Source: Deltaproteobacteria bacterium (GTDB lineage: Bacteria; Desulfobacterota; Binatia; Binatales; Binataceae). From it: a stretch of DNA of 7,361 bases. A program made the position numbers and the translations under genes. Shown here piece after piece: positions 5,379-7,361 of this stretch; the stretch's first letter is position 1; every line of letters starts with the position of its first letter. The notes beneath the pieces are model-generated. The model saw nothing but the letters and a program-made list of their open reading frames with translations, made no database searches and was not told the origin of the DNA. The stretch lies in the NCBI GenBank assembly GCA_021786815.1, contig JAJYMR010000012.1, forward strand, positions 1 through 7,361, read 5' to 3'.

Positions 5379-6422
5379 GTAGAGTTCAGCGCTGTCCAGC
5401 GCGCGGCCGCGCGCGTTCTCGCCGCCCACGATCAGAACTTGGCCGTTTTTGAGAAGCGTCGCGGTGTGAAAATTCCGCTCGGTGACCATCTCGCCGGCCG
5501 GTGCGAATCCATCCGTCTCGGGATCGTACTGTTCGGCGCTGCGCAGCAGACCACTTGCGTTGAAACCGCCGCATAGAAGCACGCCGTCGTCCGTGATGAG
5601 TGCCGCCGCGTGGTTCGCGCGGGAATGACTCATGCCAGTGGCGGTGATTCTGAATGCGTCGGCTACGGGATCGTAAGTAAACGCTTCTTCCAGAACCCGG
5701 CCGTCGATGGTCACGGAGCCGGCGATCAGCACGCAACCGTCGGGCAGCAACGTTGCCGTGTGGAAATTGCGATCGGAAAGCTGCGCCGAGCAGGGCGCGA
5801 ACGTACGGGTCGCGATATCGTAGAGTTCCGCGCCGGGCACGGCCGACGGCGCTGGATGGGATTCGGCTTCCCTCGATAAATTCGAGTGAGAACCGCGGGT
5901 TTGCAGGCTTTCCCCACCGACTATCAATACCTTTCCATTACCGAGCAGCGTCGCGGTGTGATTGGCGCGCGCGGTGCACATGTCGGCAGCCGGAGTGAAC
6001 GTCTGGTTTCGCAAGTCGTAGATTTTCACCTGCGAGAGCGAATCGTTGTCGTCGCTCTGGCCGCCCGCTATCAACATCGTGCCGTCGGGAAGCGCCGTGG
6101 CCGTATGATTGACGCGCGGGTGAATCATGCTGGGACCGGACAGGAAGCATCGGCTCGCAGGTTGATAGATCTCCGTGCTCTTCAGGACCTTTCCGCCGAA
6201 GCTTTCGCCGCCCGCGATGAGAACGGTGCCGTCCGGCAGCAGGGTCGCGCTATGGTCGTCGCGGGGGACGCGCATGGAGGTGATCAGGCTGAACGTTCCC
6301 TGCGCCGGTTCGTATATTTCGCAACTGGCGAGCGGGACTCCAAGCAGATTCCTGCCGCCCGCGATGAGAACGGTTCCGTCGTCGAGCAGCGTCGCGGAAT
6401 GTCCCACGCGCGCTATCGTCAT
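5370..6422 (-). CDS. Kelch-repeat beta-propeller protein, seven repeats, apparently 5'-truncated
   Basis: The whole 350-residue product consists of kelch repeats and no other domain. Each unit has the form R-x-x-H-[ST]-A-T-L-L-x-[DN]-G-x-V-L-I-[AV]-G-G followed by A-E-[IL]-Y-[DE]-P and an F-x-P strand. Units begin near residues 1, 50, 99, 148, 214, 263 and 312; the first three are exactly 49 residues apart. Seven units suggest a seven-bladed propeller, normally a binding scaffold; some relatives are secreted galactose-oxidase-like proteins, but no copper ligands can be assigned here. Blade 4 carries an extra loop of about 17 residues (170-195, Ser/His/Glu-rich), and blade 5 has Gly-Ser in place of the Gly-Gly pair. 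The last blade stops at AELYRA, lacking its final strand. No signal peptide is encoded from the ATG at 6422, which has no good Shine-Dalgarno. The missing closing strand is encoded in frame just upstream, behind a TAG. The product may be a truncated relic or start irregularly. Confidence 0.8.
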   Translation of the reverse strand: MTIARVGHSATLLDDGTVLIAGGRNLLGVPLASCEIYEPAQGTFSLITSMRVPRDDHSATLLPDGTVLIAGGESFGGKVLKSTEIYQPASRCFLSGPSMIHPRVNHTATALPDGTMLIAGGQSDDNDSLSQVKIYDLRNQTFTPAADMCTARANHTATLLGNGKVLIVGGESLQTRGSHSNLSREAESHPAPSAVPGAELYDIATRTFAPCSAQLSDRNFHTATLLPDGCVLIAGSVTIDGRVLEEAFTYDPVADAFRITATGMSHSRANHAAALITDDGVLLCGGFNASGLLRSAEQYDPETDGFAPAGEMVTERNFHTATLLKNGQVLIVGGENARGRALDSAELYRA

Positions 6423-6458
6423 TCGGCCCGCCGGTCTGAAAGATCCGTTCGTGGTCTA
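6423..6458 (-). other. In-frame kelch strand remnant between a stop codon and the first ATG
   Basis: Reading upstream from the kelch ATG in the same frame gives TTNGSFRPAGR before a TAG at 6456-6458. The stretch NGSFRPAGR matches the last strand of a kelch unit (compare QGTFSLITS and DGFAPAGE inside the protein). There is no ATG, GTG or TTG codon between the TAG and the ATG at 6422. Upstream of the TAG the frame meets another stop (TGA at 6489-6491) after 10 codons, so no longer N-terminus remains in this frame. Confidence 0.6.
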
Positions 6459-6586
6459 AATCCTCTGCGCCGGAACAACCCCAGGAAATCAACCAAGAAC
6501 TATGCTTCCAAGCACGTTGAGTAAAGGCATCTATCGTAAAGCTGCGTTTTCGCGTGCAGTTGCATCAAATAGTCCCTGAAGATGGT

Positions 6587-6616
6587 TTGCCTTAAGAAGT
6601 GTAAAGTTCCTATGAT
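6587..6616 (+). promoter_or_regulatory. Predicted sigma70-type promoter of the AAA+ regulator
   Basis: TTGCCT (6587-6592) and TATGAT (6611-6616) are separated by 18 bp and match the consensus at 4/6 and 5/6 positions, in the most AT-rich stretch of the window. Transcription would start near 6623, leaving a leader of about 56 nt before the ATG at 6679. I found no sigma54 -24/-12 element (TGGC-N8-TTGC type) on either strand in this gap, so the regulator does not obviously control itself or the kelch gene directly. The remainder of the 6423-6678 gap shows nothing I can name. Confidence 0.5.
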
Positions 6617-6629
6617 GCTTGCGGGAGGG

Positions 6630-6678
6630 GTGACAGGTCGTCCTGGATCGGGGGATACAGGGTGGGAGTGACTGTCAC
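6630..6678 (+). promoter_or_regulatory. Palindromic leader sequence in front of the regulator start codon
   Basis: GTGAC-T-GTCAC (6668-6678) is a perfect 11-bp palindrome abutting the ATG and filling the space after the GGGAG Shine-Dalgarno (6664-6668). An additional GTGACAG at 6630-6636 is perfectly complementary to CTGTCAC at 6672-6678. The transcript could thus fold a 7-bp stem that sequesters the region beside the start codon, or the DNA could bind a dimeric regulator. Function is inferred from symmetry only. Confidence 0.35.
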
Positions 6679-7361
6679 ATGCAAGCAGTAACTCGGTTCG
6701 CGAGGATGAATTCCGGCAGAAACATGCCGGAAGTCGATCTGCACGTTCTGTCTCCGGTCTTCGCCGCGATAAGCTCGCGACGTGCGCAAATGCTCCGCCG
6801 ATGGCGCGCTCTGTACGTCGAGCATTTCGGTGACGACCGAACGCTCTCGGATCGCGAATTCGACGAAATAATGGGCGCGAGCCTCGACTCGCTGGAAGCG
6901 CTTCGCAATGGCGACGTCAGGGCCTTCAAGTCCCTGGCCGCCAGTCACTGGCAGAACCTGGCCAGGCACGGCGTCAGTTTCTCCGAGACCATGGTCCTCA
7001 CCCGCCTGTTCGAGGAAAGCTCCGCCGCAATCATCGAGTCGCATTTGCCGGCGCAGTTGAAGGCCTATCAGCACCTTCATTATTTCGCTCACTGGTGTAT
7101 CCCGATGATCGCGGAGACCTATTTCGCGTCCGGCCAACCGGCTGAGCGACCCATTTCCGCTCCGTGCGCGCGCGATGAGTTCCACGGCATGATCGGGGCG
7201 AGTGCACCGATGCTGCGCCTGTACGAGCAGATCGAAATGGTCGCGCAAACCCGCGGCACGGTTTTGATCGTGGGCGAAACCGGAACCGGAAAGGAACTGG
7301 CCGCACGCGCCATCCATGAATGCAGTCCGGAGAGCAATGCGCCTTTCGTCGCGCTCAACTG
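6679..7361 (+). CDS. Sigma54-type AAA+ transcriptional activator with N-terminal helical (RsbRD-N-like) sensor domain; 3' end beyond the right edge
   Basis: The frame is open from the ATG at 6679 to the window end (227 residues visible). Residues about 22-150 form an all-helical domain. Its WRALYVEHFG (42-51), LEALRNGDVRAFKSLAASHW (72-91) and LARHGVSFSE (94-103) resemble the N-terminal domain of RsbRD-type stressosome proteins, a ligand or partner sensor; that assignment is by eye. After a short linker, FHGMIGASAPMLRLYEQIEM (168-187) and VLIVGETGTGKELAARAIHE (195-214) are the signature start of a sigma54-interaction AAA+ module, with Walker A GETGTGKE at 199-206. The ALN(C) at the edge begins the next conserved segment. 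The GAFTGA loop, Walker B and DNA-binding domain lie off the right edge, so sigma54 contact is presumed, not seen. There is no receiver domain. The start has GGGAG 10 nt upstream; the later in-frame ATGs at 6706 and 6724 have poorer spacing. An in-frame TGA at 6631 bounds the frame. Confidence 0.88.
   Translation, partial: MQAVTRFARMNSGRNMPEVDLHVLSPVFAAISSRRAQMLRRWRALYVEHFGDDRTLSDREFDEIMGASLDSLEALRNGDVRAFKSLAASHWQNLARHGVSFSETMVLTRLFEESSAAIIESHLPAQLKAYQHLHYFAHWCIPMIAETYFASGQPAERPISAPCARDEFHGMIGASAPMLRLYEQIEMVAQTRGTVLIVGETGTGKELAARAIHECSPESNAPFVALN

Noticed and set aside
5370..6422. Galactose oxidase enzyme call for the kelch protein
   Set aside because: The Cys-Tyr cofactor and copper ligands of galactose oxidase cannot be identified and there is no secretion signal; only the propeller is supported.
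5886..6524. Plus-strand reading frame of 212 codons opposite the kelch gene
   Set aside because: Its quasi-repetitive sequence is just the antisense reading of the kelch repeats on the minus strand.
6610..7317. Minus-strand reading frame of 235 codons opposite the regulator
   Set aside because: The plus strand carries an unmistakable Walker A and AAA+ start; the minus frame resembles nothing.

Overview
This is a high-GC (by eye about 60-65%), gene-dense bacterial window with no rRNA, tRNA, CRISPR array or recognisable mobile element. The gene content (a DprE1/DprE2-like pair, an acyl-CoA carboxylase carboxyltransferase with a free-standing biotin carrier, an MFS transporter, a kelch propeller and a sigma54-type activator) fits a Gram-negative-like soil or sediment lineage of the deltaproteobacterial, Binatota or Rokubacteria kind. 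That placement is inference; no marker gene here fixes the taxon.

Layout, left to right. Bases 1-1799 (minus strand) hold a two-gene unit: an FAD-linked oxidase closely resembling mycobacterial DprE1, followed 14 bp downstream by an SDR reductase resembling DprE2, which runs off the left edge. Together they would epimerise a decaprenyl-phospho-ribose-type lipid to its arabinose form. A divergent promoter region of about 140 bp separates them from an acyl-CoA carboxylase carboxyltransferase subunit on the plus strand (1940-3496). Next, on the minus strand, is a 12-helix MFS transporter (3557-4900). A 222-bp divergent gap follows, then a tiny 70-residue biotin-carrier protein on plus (5123-5335). 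A seven-repeat kelch propeller on minus (5370-6422) converges on it. After a 256-bp intergenic region with a good sigma70-type promoter comes a plus-strand sigma54-dependent-type AAA+ regulator (6679 to the right edge), cut just after its Walker A motif.

How the genes may work together. The oxidase and reductase are a convincing functional pair. The carboxyltransferase and biotin carrier are two of the three parts of an acyl-CoA carboxylase; no biotin carboxylase is in the window, so it must be encoded elsewhere if the enzyme is complete. The transporter between them could import a related carboxylate, but only position suggests this. The kelch gene looks 5'-damaged: the strand needed to close its propeller is encoded in frame upstream of its first ATG but is cut off by a stop codon.

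I found no clear undescribed multi-gene system. The points most worth a second look are the natural Cys-to-Ala change at the benzothiazinone target position of the DprE1-like enzyme, the altered acyl-CoA pocket motif of the carboxyltransferase, the broken 5' end of the kelch gene, and the sensor domain and palindromic leader of the regulator.
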